This document shows positions 36,594 to 48,645 of a stretch of DNA of 50,528 nt, piece by piece (position 1 is the first letter of the stretch; every line of letters begins with the position of its first letter). The position numbers and the translations under genes were made by a program. Under the pieces are notes generated by a model. That model was not told where the DNA came from and did not search any database. It saw nothing but the letters and a program-made list of their open reading frames with translations. Source of the DNA: Circinella minor (lineage: Eukaryota; Mucoromycota; Mucoromycetes; Mucorales; Lichtheimiaceae); the NCBI GenBank assembly GCA_016758965.1, contig JAEPRB010000272.1, forward strand, positions 1 to 50,528, given 5' to 3'.

Positions 36594-38336
36594 ACCTAAA
36601 TATAAAAAAAATGTCAAAAAAAAAGTCAGAAAAAAAAACATATGGAAAACTTTAATAGTCGTTCTTACCATGGCCATGTAAAAATTGTACTTTCAACTTT
36701 CGGAATGTATCAAACGATCCCTTTGAATATTTTTGTGCTAGTGTTTGTAGCATCGCAAGCATACCGAACATAACTTTATAATGATCAAAGCTAGACTTGC
36801 CGTTACTATTACGTCCATGGCCATTTGATACTTCACTTGTAAAGAATTTTTATATTAGAAAATTCATCAGTATGGAATACTCCATCTGTAATATAGTGAT
36901 ATCTGCTATCTTTCATTCCAGACTGTGTTGTAGCTGCTTAGTAATAGCATTCAATTCGATTTCACAAGGTAAGAATGTGACCTGCTGTCCAGTGCGTCGA
37001 AGATATTTCGCCACGTATGATTTGTAAATGGTTTCTGTCTTTTGCCATATTTCTACACAGGCGTTAACGTATACTTCTTCAGCACTAAGAATTGAAGGGA
37101 AACAATAATGGTTGGTAAACCTTTTATAATTGGATAGCAACTTCAATTAATTAATATACACTTACAATATCGATAGTAAATTTCTTCTCTGCAACTAACT
37201 TATCATCAACTTCTATACAATTAAGTCTCTCCACGGCATCCTCCATATCCTGGCTGGATGTCTAATAAAAAAAAAACCTGTTATAATCATTTTCAAATGT
37301 TCTCTCTTTTTGAGTGTGTACATACCGCATCTGCGACATCATTTATAGCTTCGATAAAATGCGAGTCAATACTCTTTCTTTCTACACTGGTCACTTCTTC
37401 GTTCGTTTTTTTGTAGAGTTCTGCTGGATAGCAGCTACGACGTCGTACCAAATTTCCACACCATATTACACCATGTTTTTCCGGACTAGTTAAATGGTAC
37501 GATTTTCAATAAGTATAAAAGGGTGGATACTATAATTTTATGATTACGAAAAGTGAGATTACTTCCGTTTACCTCAACTGAATTAAATGTGCTGTATTAT
37601 TTGGATTATTCAAAAAATCCTTCCATTCGCTCCAAATGCACTTTTCTTCGCTTTCAACTTCTTCTCCTCCTTCAACATCTCTATCACTGGTTCGTGTTTT
37701 CTTCTTCTCAATCTTACTACTGCTGCTAGAACTCTCTCCATGGTGTCGTTTACGTTATGTTAGCTTCTTCATCATCAGCTATTTGCTGCGACATTGGGCG
37801 TTGCAAACTGTAACTATAAATCAAGATTAGAATGAATTTTACTTTGATCTTTGGCTGTAGCTTTTAAAACAGTAAACATACCTTTGGGTGTTTCATAATT
37901 CAGAGCAGCTTTTCCTGTTGTTGCTGCATGATCTTTGAAATATTTGTTTTTTACTCCGACCAGACTATTAAAATAACTATAATGAGCATACGGGCTAATA
38001 CAAAGACATTTGAATACTAAACTTACAGCTGGGTAATTTGATATAGCTACAACCATATAGTCTCTGCTACAGTACCAGCTACCACATTGTTGTTGTATTA
38101 TTATTGCGTCATGAAGGACGCGAACTAACGCGCTTTTGTCGCAGATACGTAGCGAGGTCATATTTTATAAGGCTTTCTAAATAATGGGTAAGAGTCCAGT
38201 GACAAGACTCTTCCAAAAGCCATAAGTCTACAGATGTAAAAAAAAGAAGTGTTTGTAAGTTTTTCGAGTTAATAAAAGTAACATATTTCTTTTTTATATG
38301 ATTTGAGTTACCTCTTAAATGTAAATCCCGTTCCAT
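36594..38336 (-). pseudogene. Decayed paralogue of the 41712-43947 gene
   Basis: Collinear with exons 1-7 of the intact gene at 41712-43947, including the introns, and clearly homologous at nucleotide level. It is broken in several places relative to that copy: small insertions near 38090-38150 that bring an early stop; an extra base near 37755 in the Ser-rich segment; an 11-nt shorter exon end near 37170 that puts the next exon out of phase; a 24-nt in-frame deletion near 37015 (eight residues missing); and a 2-nt insertion near 36924. The first exon has a different leader (ATG at 38336). Homology stops just past the exon 8 acceptor (about 36594), where a stop follows within a few codons, so the last two exons are absent. 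Exon 5 (about 37485-37327) is still open. A nonfunctional duplicate is the best reading. Confidence 0.82.
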
Positions 38337-39466
38337 ACTTTTCGGTCACCATGCGAATAATCAACTATCCAAGCGTGTGATATAGTTGGTTATCAAGTTG
38401 TTTTATTAAAAAAAAAAAAAAGAAAGATGTGTTAATTACGTCATGATTAAAGCCTCCTCATTTTTACTCATTTACGTATATATGCACCCACTCCCTTGAA
38501 AGAAAAATATCATACCTGTTTGCATAATATTTATAACCTTACGTATAAAAGACATTTTGTTATATCCAGACTTTTGGTAGGATCCGATGATTCACTTTTT
38601 CTTTATACTATTTACTAATAGTCATCTTTTTTCTTTCTATAGAGTTTATTTTATATTCTTTCGAATTAACATTAATACACATTATAAAATAATATATATA
38701 TATATATATATCAGTCATTTACTATTGATTGATTATTTTGTGTGATAAAATACCAATCTATTATGTTATTACCTTCTGTTCTTCTTTTAACATATTTAAC
38801 AATTGATCGTTTTTGTTTTCGTTTCCTTTTAATATAAATACTATTCAAATGATTCTACGTATATTATATTTATTATTAAAATATGGTAGTGAACCTTTTA
38901 AGATATATAAAAATATACATTAAATTAATAACAAACCTAATCCATCAATATATTATGTTTATTAACAAATAGTTGTATCATTTCTTTAAAATAATACGTA
39001 AACAAAAATACTGGTTTTAATCAATCAAAAAAGAAAAAATTAGTTGGGCAATGTTAATAGTACTACGTAATGATTAAATGATCCCATCCTATGACGTAAG
39101 GTTTAAAAACATACCATAAATTATATAGTATATCAACTGGATAAAGTATATATGTTTTGTATAATCAGTTAGTAATAGAAAATAGCAAAAAGACTACGTG
39201 CTACACATTATTATGATTATCATAACACTAATACAATATCACCTAAAACCCTCCATGTTCACTCTTCATTATTAGTTATGTTCTTTTTTATACATACATA
39301 AAATAAAATAATTCGTCTATTCATTAGAATGAAGTAGAACAATAAATATTTTTTAAAAATATTGTAAATCCAAAAACAAGTCGTGTTGATTGACCACTCT
39401 CGTCGTATGTAAAAGTTCATACTTGTTTATTCATTAATTTTTTTTTTTTCATTGACATTTAAAAGT

Positions 39467-39595
39467 GAGATTGATCTTTTATCTTGTTTTATAACATTCA
39501 ACATAGTAATATATAGGTTCATTCTAATTTGTGAATATCTACTTGTCATGAAGTTAACATGAATATGTAGAGAAAAGAAGGTGTTCAAAAAAAAA
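39467..39595 (+). repeat. 129-bp exact direct repeat, copy A
   Basis: Identical by eye to 44428-44556 over its whole length, from GAGATTGATC to an A-run. It continues here into a longer A-run (to 39603). Flanks on both sides differ between the copies. Noncoding. Copy B starts four bases after the N gap. Confidence 0.85.
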
Positions 39596-39603
39596 AAAAA
39601 AAA

Positions 39604-40783
39604 GAACTAGAATTCTTTTTTTGTAGGAGACTAATAACTGATCGTGTAATTTTCAAAATTCGTTCCGCTGACAATGTAGTTTTTATAGGATTATGTTCTC
39701 CATAAACATCTCTCCAAGATGGTGAATCAAATTTTTGAATGGGTATATTGTATTCTTCCGCACTTATCCTATTACCTTTTATGTGCTTGTTGAATGATAT
39801 TATTTTATACACGGTTCTGTAATGATTATATGATTCAATACACAGAATGCTGAGATCCTTTTTTGCTACGTAGAAGAATATAAAAATTTATTATCAGTTC
39901 TTGAATGTTTTGTTTATAATCAATTGTAATTTTTTTCATAACATCAGGAAAAGCGTTGGCAAGTGAAAATACGCAATTATGTTCGTTGATGCTTGTGTGG
40001 GAATAGTATAAAACGCAGAAAGAAATTGATTTTGTTATAGCTAAAAAAGGAGAAAGCACAATCCGATGGCTGATGCCACCAACAATGTGGATTGGTACCG
40101 ATCAAAAGCATTTTTAATGACACTAATCTCTCTTCTAAAGTTTACATACCTTTTATCTAGTGGACCTCGTTCAAACAGCGTCTCTTCAAGTCCATCTGCT
40201 GCTAAAGCGGCTTTCGAGGATAGAAGTTGTATGGAATTGTCATTAATTCGGGTACCAATGTTCTTGTACACTATGCATCACTATATATGTTCTATCTATT
40301 TGACGTATTTCATGTTTCGTCAGTATTGTTTATGCACATTTGATAATACCCAATATACTTGATATTGAAGTCTTTGCATATCTCTTGTAGAAGTCCTTCA
40401 GGTTCGACAAACTTAACTTTGTGTGGAAATCACAACTTTGTGTTTGTCTTGATTGATACAATAACTTTTTTTTTGACCGTTTCATTTTTTATAATTTCAC
40501 CGAACTGGTTCTGCGTATGAGCAGGATAATGCGCAATATCCTTCAAGATGTACTATTATAAAACTTTAAAACACTTCCATGGTAGAAGTGCGCATTGGGT
40601 AGACAGGTAATTAGGCATGAAATTTAGTTTCGGCACAATTAATGGCATTTTTTTTGGGTAGGTGACTGTAGCGATGGACACCTTCATTGAGTTTTTCATC
40701 TCTTGCAATAAACGATATTTTACATATCCTCTTTTTATTTTGTGGTCGCTTTTTTGTGCCTTTTTATATGTAATATACGTCAT
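39604..40783 (-). pseudogene. Probable decayed coding region, family not recognised
   Basis: Successive minus-strand fragments have amino-acid composition typical of real proteins for this AT-rich genome but are separated by stops and frame changes. The best piece (40271-40060) reads ...SSKAALAADGLEETLFER and then NFRREISVIKNAFDRYQ; a downstream piece (39812-39604) includes ISAEEYNIPIQKFDSPSWRD. No transposase, reverse transcriptase or other domain is recognisable. It may be another member of an expanded family or a relic of a mobile element. Introns could explain some breaks, but I found no phase-consistent set. Confidence 0.35.
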
Positions 40784-41711
40784 TTTTTTATTTTAAATAC
40801 AATAAAGAATCACTATATACGGTATGATACGTAGCGATTCATTTGATACTATACTTTTCCATACAATTAATAAAATTGTCATTATAATACACCTACGATA
40901 GAGAAATCTGAATAGTATGATACACAGAAGAATCATAGAATCTTATACTAATAAATGCTTTTGTTTTGTTCTGTTTTTCTGTTTTTTTTACAAATGTTTA
41001 CTTGGTTCGATAACGAATGTAAATTTTACTCTTGTATATTAAATGCTGTTTTGTATAAAGCTGATGTAAACTAAACAGAAGGGATGAAAAAAAAATAGCG
41101 GGTTACGTGATCACTTTCTTTGCTTATTTCAAAGTTTAGGTTAAAACGATACGTACAAACAACAAAGTCAATGTAAATAGGGATTTGTTTATATAAGCAC
41201 AGACCCTAAACAATTGCTTTATTGAAGATAGCATTGTCGTACAATGTTTTTTTTGCGATTCTTTTTGGAAACGGATACGTACCTAAAATAATTTGTTAAC
41301 CCATTTATTTTACTGTGGCTATTACTGTATTATGTTTGCTTTCCTCTTAATTTGCGTTCTTGATGTAAAAAAATACGATCATTTATTTGCATGATGTTTT
41401 CTCGCGTTGATGAAAAAAATGCTAAAAACGATCTGAGTGTATTGATAATAATACGAAGCTTTACAAATATATGGTAGTATAGACTTAGTTATCATTATGT
41501 TATAGGGAAAAGATGCTACATGTATAATAATAATATTCATGATAATAATAGTGGTGCAATACTCGATTCAATACATAAAACGATTCCATCAAATTCGTTG
41601 GACTCTTTAAGCCCTTCATCATAAAAACGTAGTAGCTTTTTTTTACATTTACTAAACTAGAGGTCGTAAGAAGAAATGGATAACGTGTTTAACAAACACT
41701 TCGTACTGAAT

Positions 41712-43947
41712 TCACGGGTCACAATTGGGACTTCCTGGTATGCTCATGGGACCTTCGTCGGCGACAATCGTCATATGTTTTCCTTCGTTTAGCCTTATTA
41801 TTACCGGATTTACAATAGAGGTTAGATTTCCTGTTTTGGTGGTTTTTCGTAAAGCAGAAACATGTTCGGCCCTGAGCAATCCCATCGTTTCTACCGTTTC
41901 TGCACAGGCTCCCTAAAGTTATGCAATAATAATTACAGTGGGTGAGATTGATTAATTTTTTACATTGCTTCGCTTTATATTACTTACGGCAACAGTAGAA
42001 TAAAATTCTAGAAATGGAATTAAAGACGCATTTTTTTCAAAAAAATTGACAGGGACTTCAACACGCTGTTCCTTATTCATAACAAATACTCCTGGCGCCT
42101 GTACTGACATGCTCCAATGACGAACTGCATCACCTAAATACAAAAAAAAAAGTCAGAAAAAAAAAACTAATATGAAACATCTAGAAAACGATAATAGTCG
42201 TTCTTACCATGGCCATGTAAAAAATGTACTTTCAACTTTCGGAATGTATCAAACGATCCCTTTGAATATTTTTGTGCAAGTGTTCGTAGCATCGCAAGCA
42301 TACCGAACATAGCTTTATAATGATCAAAGCTAGACTTGCCGTTACTATTACTTCCATAGCCATTTGATACTTCACTTAAAAGAATTTCTATATTAGAAAA
42401 CTCATCAGCATGGAATACTCCATCTGCGTTATAGTGGTATCTGCCATCTTTCATTCCAGACTGTTGTAGCTGCTTAGTAATAGCATTCAATTCAATTTCA
42501 CCAGGTAAGAATGTGATTTGGTGTCCAGTGCGTCGAAGATATTTGGCCACGTTTTTGAGACAGGGATCAAATATGTATGATCTGTAAATTGTTTCTGTCT
42601 TTTGCAATATTTCTACACCAGCGTTAACATATACTTCTTCAGCACTAAGAATTGAAGGAAAACAATAATGGTTCGTAAACCTTTTATAATTGGATAGCAA
42701 CTTCAATTAATTAATATACACTTACAATATCGATAGTATAGCACTATAAAATTTCTTCTCCGCAACCAACTTATCATCCACTTCTATACAATTAAGCCTC
42801 TCCACGGCGTCCTCCATATCCTGGCTAGATGTCTAATAAAAAAACCGGTTATAATCATTTTCAAATATTCTCTCTTTTTTAGTGTGTACATACCGCATCT
42901 GCGACATCATTTATAGCTTTGATAAAATGCGAGTCAATACTCTTTCTTTCTACACTGGTCACTTCTTCGTTCGTTTTTTTGTAGAGTTCTGCTGGATAGC
43001 AGCTACGACGTCGTACCAAATTTCCACACCATACCACACCATGTTTTTCCGGACTAGTTAAATGGTACGATTTTCAATAAGTATAAAAGGGTGGATACTA
43101 TAATTTTATGATTACGAAAAGTGAGATTGCTTCCGTTTACCTCAACTGAATTAAATGTGCTGTATTATCTGGATTATTCAAAAAATCCTTCCATTCGCTC
43201 CAAATGCACTTTTCTTCGCTTTCAACTTCTTCTTCTCCTTCAACATCTCTATCACCTGTTCGTACTTTCTTCTTCTCAATCTTACTACTGCTGCTAGAAC
43301 TCTCTCCATGCTGTCGCTTACGTATATTAGCTTCTTCATCATCGGCAATTTGCTGCGACATTGCGCTTCGCAACCGTAACTACAAATTAATGTTAGAATA
43401 AATTTCACTTTGATCTTTGGCTGTAGCTTTTAAAACAACAGGCATACCTTTTGTGTTTCATAATTCAGAGCAGCTTTTCCTGTTGTTGTTGCATGATCTT
43501 TAAAATACTGTTGAAATACTTTTTTACTCCGAGCAGACTATATAATAACTATAATGAGCATACGGACTAATATAAAGGCATTTGAATACTAAACTTACAG
43601 ATGGGTAATTTGATATAGCTACAACCATAGTCTCTGCTACAGTACCAGCCACCACATGTTGTTGTATTATTTTTGCGTCGTGAAGGACGTGAACCGACGC
43701 ACTTCTGTTGCAAATGGCGGGGTTATGTTTTATAAGACTTTCTAAATAATGGGTGAGAGTCCAGTGACAGGGCTCTTCCAGAAGCCAGAAGTCTACACGT
43801 GTAAAACAAACAAATAAGTGTCTGTAAGCTTTCTAGTCAAGGTAGTATACTTTTTTTTAATATGTTTGAATTACCTTTCAAATGTAAAGTAGATGCAACT
43901 TCTTCGGTAAATGTAGTTTGGAAATAACTCGCATTGATGGTTGCCAT
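41712..43947 (-). CDS. Unknown protein of a duplicated, probably Mucorales-specific family (intact copy)
   Basis: Nine exons: 43947-43875, 43792-43599, 43537-43448, 43379-43141, 43053-42894, 42832-42726, 42680-42208, 42133-41988 and 41912-41712, all phase-consistent, giving 560 residues. The N-terminus MATINASYFQTTF is followed by a folded-looking region, then a Ser-rich, Lys/Arg and Glu-rich linker (about 130-170) that could be a nuclear signal. The C-terminal half includes SILSAEEVYVN, HYNADGVF, IEILLSEVS, SSFDHYKAMFGMLAML and HWSMSVQAPG. From memory, similar hypothetical proteins are expanded in Rhizopus/Mucor genomes; no function is known to me. The Asp in NADG, the Glu in LLSE and downstream residues recall a PD-(D/E)XK nuclease core, but this is speculation. 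Intron 6 is only 45 nt. A decayed paralogue lies 5.5 kb away in the same orientation. Confidence 0.78.
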
Positions 43948-44420
43948 GGAAACAAATAGATCTTATAAATCACAAAATAATAAGGTATATAAACTGAAAA
44001 ATGTTCTTTGAAGAAGGTAAGTTAAAACTCGAAAAAGTGTATAAAAACGAAAAAAGGGTTACTATGTCAACAAGAGGAAAAAGTTACGTGCGCAGTCGCT
44101 AGGTGCACATTCAATTTGTCAAAGTGACGTAGCGGTAAAACCTGATTGTTGCAGATATTAATTATTCCCATATGTGTAACATCATCATGTTATTTAATTT
44201 TGTACTTTGACTCTTCCCACCCCTCTTTTTCTTTTCTTTTCCCCACTTTACTTTATCTACGAGAATAGTAAGTTTTTCTTTTATTTAATATCATGTCATA
44301 TCAACTATACTTTTAATTACATATTTTAAGTCAACGTCCATCAAAACCCAAAAAAATAATGGCACGTGCTCGCGGTAATTTAATTATTATTTTAGTGGAC
44401 TTTATGCATTTTATTACTAG

Positions 44421-44424
44421 NNNN
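44421..44424. other. Assembly gap (4 N)
   Basis: Four unresolved bases, beginning four bases before repeat copy B. The true distance between the flanks is unknown. Confidence 0.99.
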
Positions 44425-44427
44425 GTG

Positions 44428-44556
44428 GAGATTGATCTTTTATCTTGTTTTATAACATTCAACATAGTAATATATAGGTTCATTCTAATTTGTGAATATC
44501 TACTTGTCATGAAGTTAACATGAATATGTAGAGAAAAGAAGGTGTTCAAAAAAAAA
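44428..44556 (+). repeat. 129-bp exact direct repeat, copy B
   Basis: Identical by eye to 39467-39595. It begins right after the N gap and ends in an A-run of nine bases, after which the sequence differs from copy A. It could be a contig-end artefact or a short poly(A)-ending element. Confidence 0.85.
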
Positions 44557-45494
44557 GTTTCTTAAGCTATTAGCGGTGTCTTAATACTAATCATTCATCA
44601 ATGCAAAAGCACTCTATTAGCGAGAAGGTATATTCCCCAGCGCTCCCTTTTATAAATTGTGTAGTATTTTATAGACATTGTTTTTTTTTCTTTCTCTTTA
44701 TTATCCACAGAATATCAAGATATATTACACGAATGTCTTTTTATTTCAATTATTTAAATATTTTATATCTTGGAATGTTAAAAAATATCATGAAAAACAG
44801 GTTCACTTATACAGTAAAAAGAAATATAATGCAAACTGGTTTTTTGTGTAACCTTAATCGTTGGATGAGCAACAAGAAGAAATTCTCACCTGTTTTTAGA
44901 ATGCATTGACCATCCAGACCATCAGTAGTTTTTTTGGGACACTTGGTGTAGATCATTAAATATTAGTTATTACATCCACTTCAATAACGTGAAATTAACT
45001 CTAATTTACCTTTTTCAAACATTATTTATCAATGGACAAAAAGTTATTTTGATAACAAGTTCAATATTTTTGGTAATAACGTAAATTTTACATACACTTT
45101 TCTTTTTTTTGTACGTATTAATCAGACTGTTTCCATCGATTATATAATTATTATCCTAAAAGGTAAAAAAGAATTTATTTCCCATACTTCAAAAAATGAA
45201 CCTATCATGTTTGAAAACGATAAAATAAAATTTGCGCTCTAATATAATAAAGGAGAGGAAGGGAGGGGTAAGTGAATGAATGTGGGAGAAACCTAGAATT
45301 TTTGTTTACGTACCTTTTTTTTATCATGTTAAATTTTTAAGCGGCGCAACCCAGTTTATAATACGTTGAAGACGCATGATGTTTACTGCCACCTGTTCTT
45401 TTCACACGCAAACGTAACCCCATTAAAACATAACCATTTTTTCTTCCTACATCCCCCTCTTATTCATTCCCCTTTTTTCTTACTATTCGTAAAA

Positions 45495-48400
45495 ATGAGA
45501 CATTCATTTCACCTTCGTCAATCCAATGTCACTTCTACTCTCAATGACAGTTTCAAAGTGCATTCATTATTACTTCATCCTCGTTCAACTCATTCTTATG
45601 CACATATCCATTCAAACAATGTTCAAAAACAAACACTTTTTATGACTACTACGTTTAACACAAGTAATAAGCATCAGCAAAAACAACGTTATTATATGAC
45701 ATCCTCTATTTTAAAAAATAATAAAACACAACGACTCTCTCCTATCATCATTCCATATTGTCTTTCTCCTTGTTTATCTTCCAACCTCTCTTTATCAAGA
45801 ATGATAACAGCAAATACCTTGGAACAAAAGCGTTCTTATTATCCTCATCCTCCTGATCAAGACCCACCTCCAAATAGTACAAAATTTGGCAGTAGTAATG
45901 GTGGTAGTAGTACAACAAGAGGTGGAATTCGTCAAGTGGAAGAAGAAGAAGAAGAGTTACTTGGTTATTTTACACGTATTAGTGATCCACGCACGGTAAG
46001 CATTGAAAGATAAAAAAGGAAAAAGGATGAACCTTATTTAATAAATATGAATTTTTTTTAGATTGTTGGACATTTAGATGATTATATTATTGGTCAAGAA
46101 CATGCAAAAAAGATTTTAGCAGTAGCTGTATTTAATCATTATAATCGAGTACGATATAATTTACAACGTCAATTAAAACGTCAACAAGAAGAAGAACAAT
46201 TGGATATAAATGATACTATTTCACCTCATCATAATACAACAGAAATGGATAGGTCTACAACAACAACAACGACGACGACGACAACAGCTACTCATTCTAC
46301 AACAAATACGACTACTCGTTCTACTACTTCTAACGGCTGGTCCCATAGAGATACATCTTATTATCCACCTAATGAAGGGGAAACATCTCCTTCTTCTACA
46401 ACTATTTCAAGTACACCCATGGCACCTTTACCAAATGATCTTGTTCCAGTGGAAAGAGTATCATCTTATGGTAAAGTATATACATTAGAAAGAATGGATT
46501 CATGAATTGGATAGATAGAGAGAGAGAGAGAAGGAGGGGGAGAATATAATTCAATACTCATTACAAATTATATTTTTTTTTCATTTAGCATCATCACAAC
46601 AACGAAGATGGAATAATAATAATAATAATAATGATTCTACATCTGGAAATAATTCAGGAATGATTCAATCCATGAGTTCAAGAAATTCTACTAGTACAAC
46701 AGGAAAGTCTTCATCTATACTTGATGATGATGATGATGGCACTGTTTTTGAAAAGAGTAATGTTTTATTAATTGGACCTACTGGATCAGGTAAAGTCAGG
46801 ACAAAAAAAAAACACATTTAAAACAAGGATTATCAAATAACTTTTTTATACAAGGCAAAACATTATTAGCAAAAACTTTGGCGCAGATTCTGCAGGTACC
46901 TTTTTCCATATCAGATGCAACCCCTTTTACTCAAGCAGGTTATGTAGGTGAAGATGTAGAACTTGTTATTCAACGACTTTTACAGGTACAGTAAAAAAAA
47001 AAAAACAGGAATGGGTAGAAGAGGGAGGGGTAATGAATGAAATATTTTTTAGATTTTACCCTCCTTTATATTAAAATAATTTCATTATTAGGCATGTGAT
47101 CATGATATTAAAAAAGCTGAAACAGGAATTGTTTTTATTGATGAAATTGATAAGATATCAAAAAGATCTGATTCTTTTTCATCATCAAGAGATGTTTCTG
47201 GTGAAGGTGTACAACAGGTAAATTAGTCATGGAGAAACCAAAAAAAAAAAAAACGAATCATATAAAATAATGTTGTTGTTTTTTTTAGTCATTATTACGT
47301 ATGTTAGAAGGCACTGTTGTTAATGTAACAGATAAATCTGCTATAAGTAGTGGTAGTGGTAATAGTAGTGGTGGAGGACCTTCAGGACCTAGTAAACGAG
47401 GTGGTGGTAATAGTAGTAGTAGTACTAATGGTGGTCTTAATAATGGAAGTAGTGGATTAACTACAGGTGGATCATTTAGTGGAACTATACCTCAAAATAA
47501 ACCTGAAGTATATGCAGTAGATACAAGTAATATATTATTTGTATTAAGTGGTGCATTTATTGGATTAGATAAAACAGTAATGGATCGAATTGCTAAAGGG
47601 GTAAAGTATTATAGATAATACATATATACACATAGTAATCGTATTAAATGTTCTAATCTGTTTTCTAATATATTTTATAGTCAATTGGATTTGATGCTAA
47701 TTTAAGATCTAAATCAGATGAAGATGATAATACTGATAAAATTAAACCTTTGGAACATGTTGAACCTTCAGGTAAAAAAAAAAAAATAATAATAATCATG
47801 ATAGTTTATGTCTATAATGTAATTCATTTTTATTTTTTAGATCTTGTTAAATATGGATTAATACATGAATTTATTGGTCGAGTACCTGTTGTTGCAGCAT
47901 TAAATAATTTATCAGTAAAAGATCTAGTTCGAATTCTTCATGAACCTAAAAATTCTTTAGTAAAACAATATCAAGGATTATTTGAACTTAATAATGTAAT
48001 GAAACTATTTTATTCTATATATATACATATATTTATATTTATAACTTATTTTTTTTCATATCTCTTTACAATATATATATATATATATAGATTCATCTTC
48101 AATTTAGTAATGAAGCATTAATAAGAATAGCTGAAGAAGCACTTGAAAAAAAAACAGGTGCTCGAGGTCTTAGACGTATTATGGTAAATAAATATATTTC
48201 TTTATCTGATTTCTTTTCATTATAAACTTAAAGAAAAAAAAAAGACTCATTATTATTATAAATATAATAGGAAGGATTACTTTTAGAACCAATGTATGAA
48301 TCACCTAATTCACATATTAGACATGTTGTTATTGATAGTAAAGTAGTTTCAAAAGAAAAATCAGCTATTTATCTTACAAATGGACAAGAACATATTGCAA

Positions 48401-48519
48401 CAAGAATTATTGCAGAAGATGATGGTATTGATTTATTAAAAGAAGAAAAAGAAAAAGAAAAATCTTCTACTTCTTTAATTCAACAAGAAACAATTCGTAG
48501 GGAAATGACACAACTATAA
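45495..48519 (+). CDS. CLPX: Mitochondrial ClpX-type AAA+ unfoldase
   Basis: Ten exons: 45495-45995, 46062-46470, 46589-46789, 46855-46985, 47092-47217, 47289-47600, 47681-47771, 47841-47995, 48091-48183 and 48271-48519, giving 755 residues. An Arg/Ser/His-rich N-terminus suggests a mitochondrial presequence; the bacterial zinc-binding domain is absent, as in yeast Mcx1. ClpX motifs in order: [25 protein letters not shown], Walker [12 protein letters not shown] (split by an intron), pore loop GYVGEDVE, Walker [26 protein letters not shown], sensor 1 [10 protein letters not shown], a SIGF sequence at the IGF-loop position, [11 protein letters not shown], and sensor 2 GARGLRRIM. Low-complexity insertions lengthen the region before Walker A and the segment after LLRMLEG (Ser/Gly/Asn). 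An IGF-like loop suggests it may still dock ClpP; no ClpP gene is in this window. Confidence 0.93.
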
Positions 48520-48645
48520 CCAACCCCAAATAAATTTGAATATATATATCGGAATAAAATTAAACCGATTGAATTATATTTATATCAAAAACTGTAAACT
48601 TTTTTTTTTCTTTTCTTTGAAAAGACACTTTTTTTTTATTTAACA

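Larger units (their letters stand above)
38337..41711. other. Island sequence with decayed fragments between the paralogues
   Basis: No intact gene. A TA repeat lies at about 38693-38711. The first copy of a 129-bp exact repeat is at 39467-39595. From about 39604 to 40783 the minus strand shows protein-like fragments in shifting frames: one at 40783-40556 starting MTYITYKKAQKSD, one near 40545-40430, one at 40271-40060 containing NRND-free coding-like sequence such as LEETLFERGPLDKRY, and one at 39812-39604. These suggest one decayed gene of about 1.2 kb. 40800-41711 is AT-rich and empty. Confidence 0.45.
43948..45494. other. Intergenic with assembly gap and repeat copy B
   Basis: Contains the upstream region of the unknown-family gene, a 4-N gap (44421-44424), the second repeat copy, and the ClpX promoter. 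A 102-codon plus-strand frame (44601-44909) is basic and aromatic-rich without any recognisable feature; I do not call it. The last 100 bases before the ClpX start are pyrimidine-rich. An in-frame ATG at 45366 would extend ClpX with unlikely sequence. Confidence 0.5.

Noticed and set aside
44601..44909. 102-codon frame after the second repeat copy
   Set aside because: Composition (Phe, Arg, Asn, Ile) is what AT-rich noncoding DNA gives; no motif, and directly beside an assembly gap.
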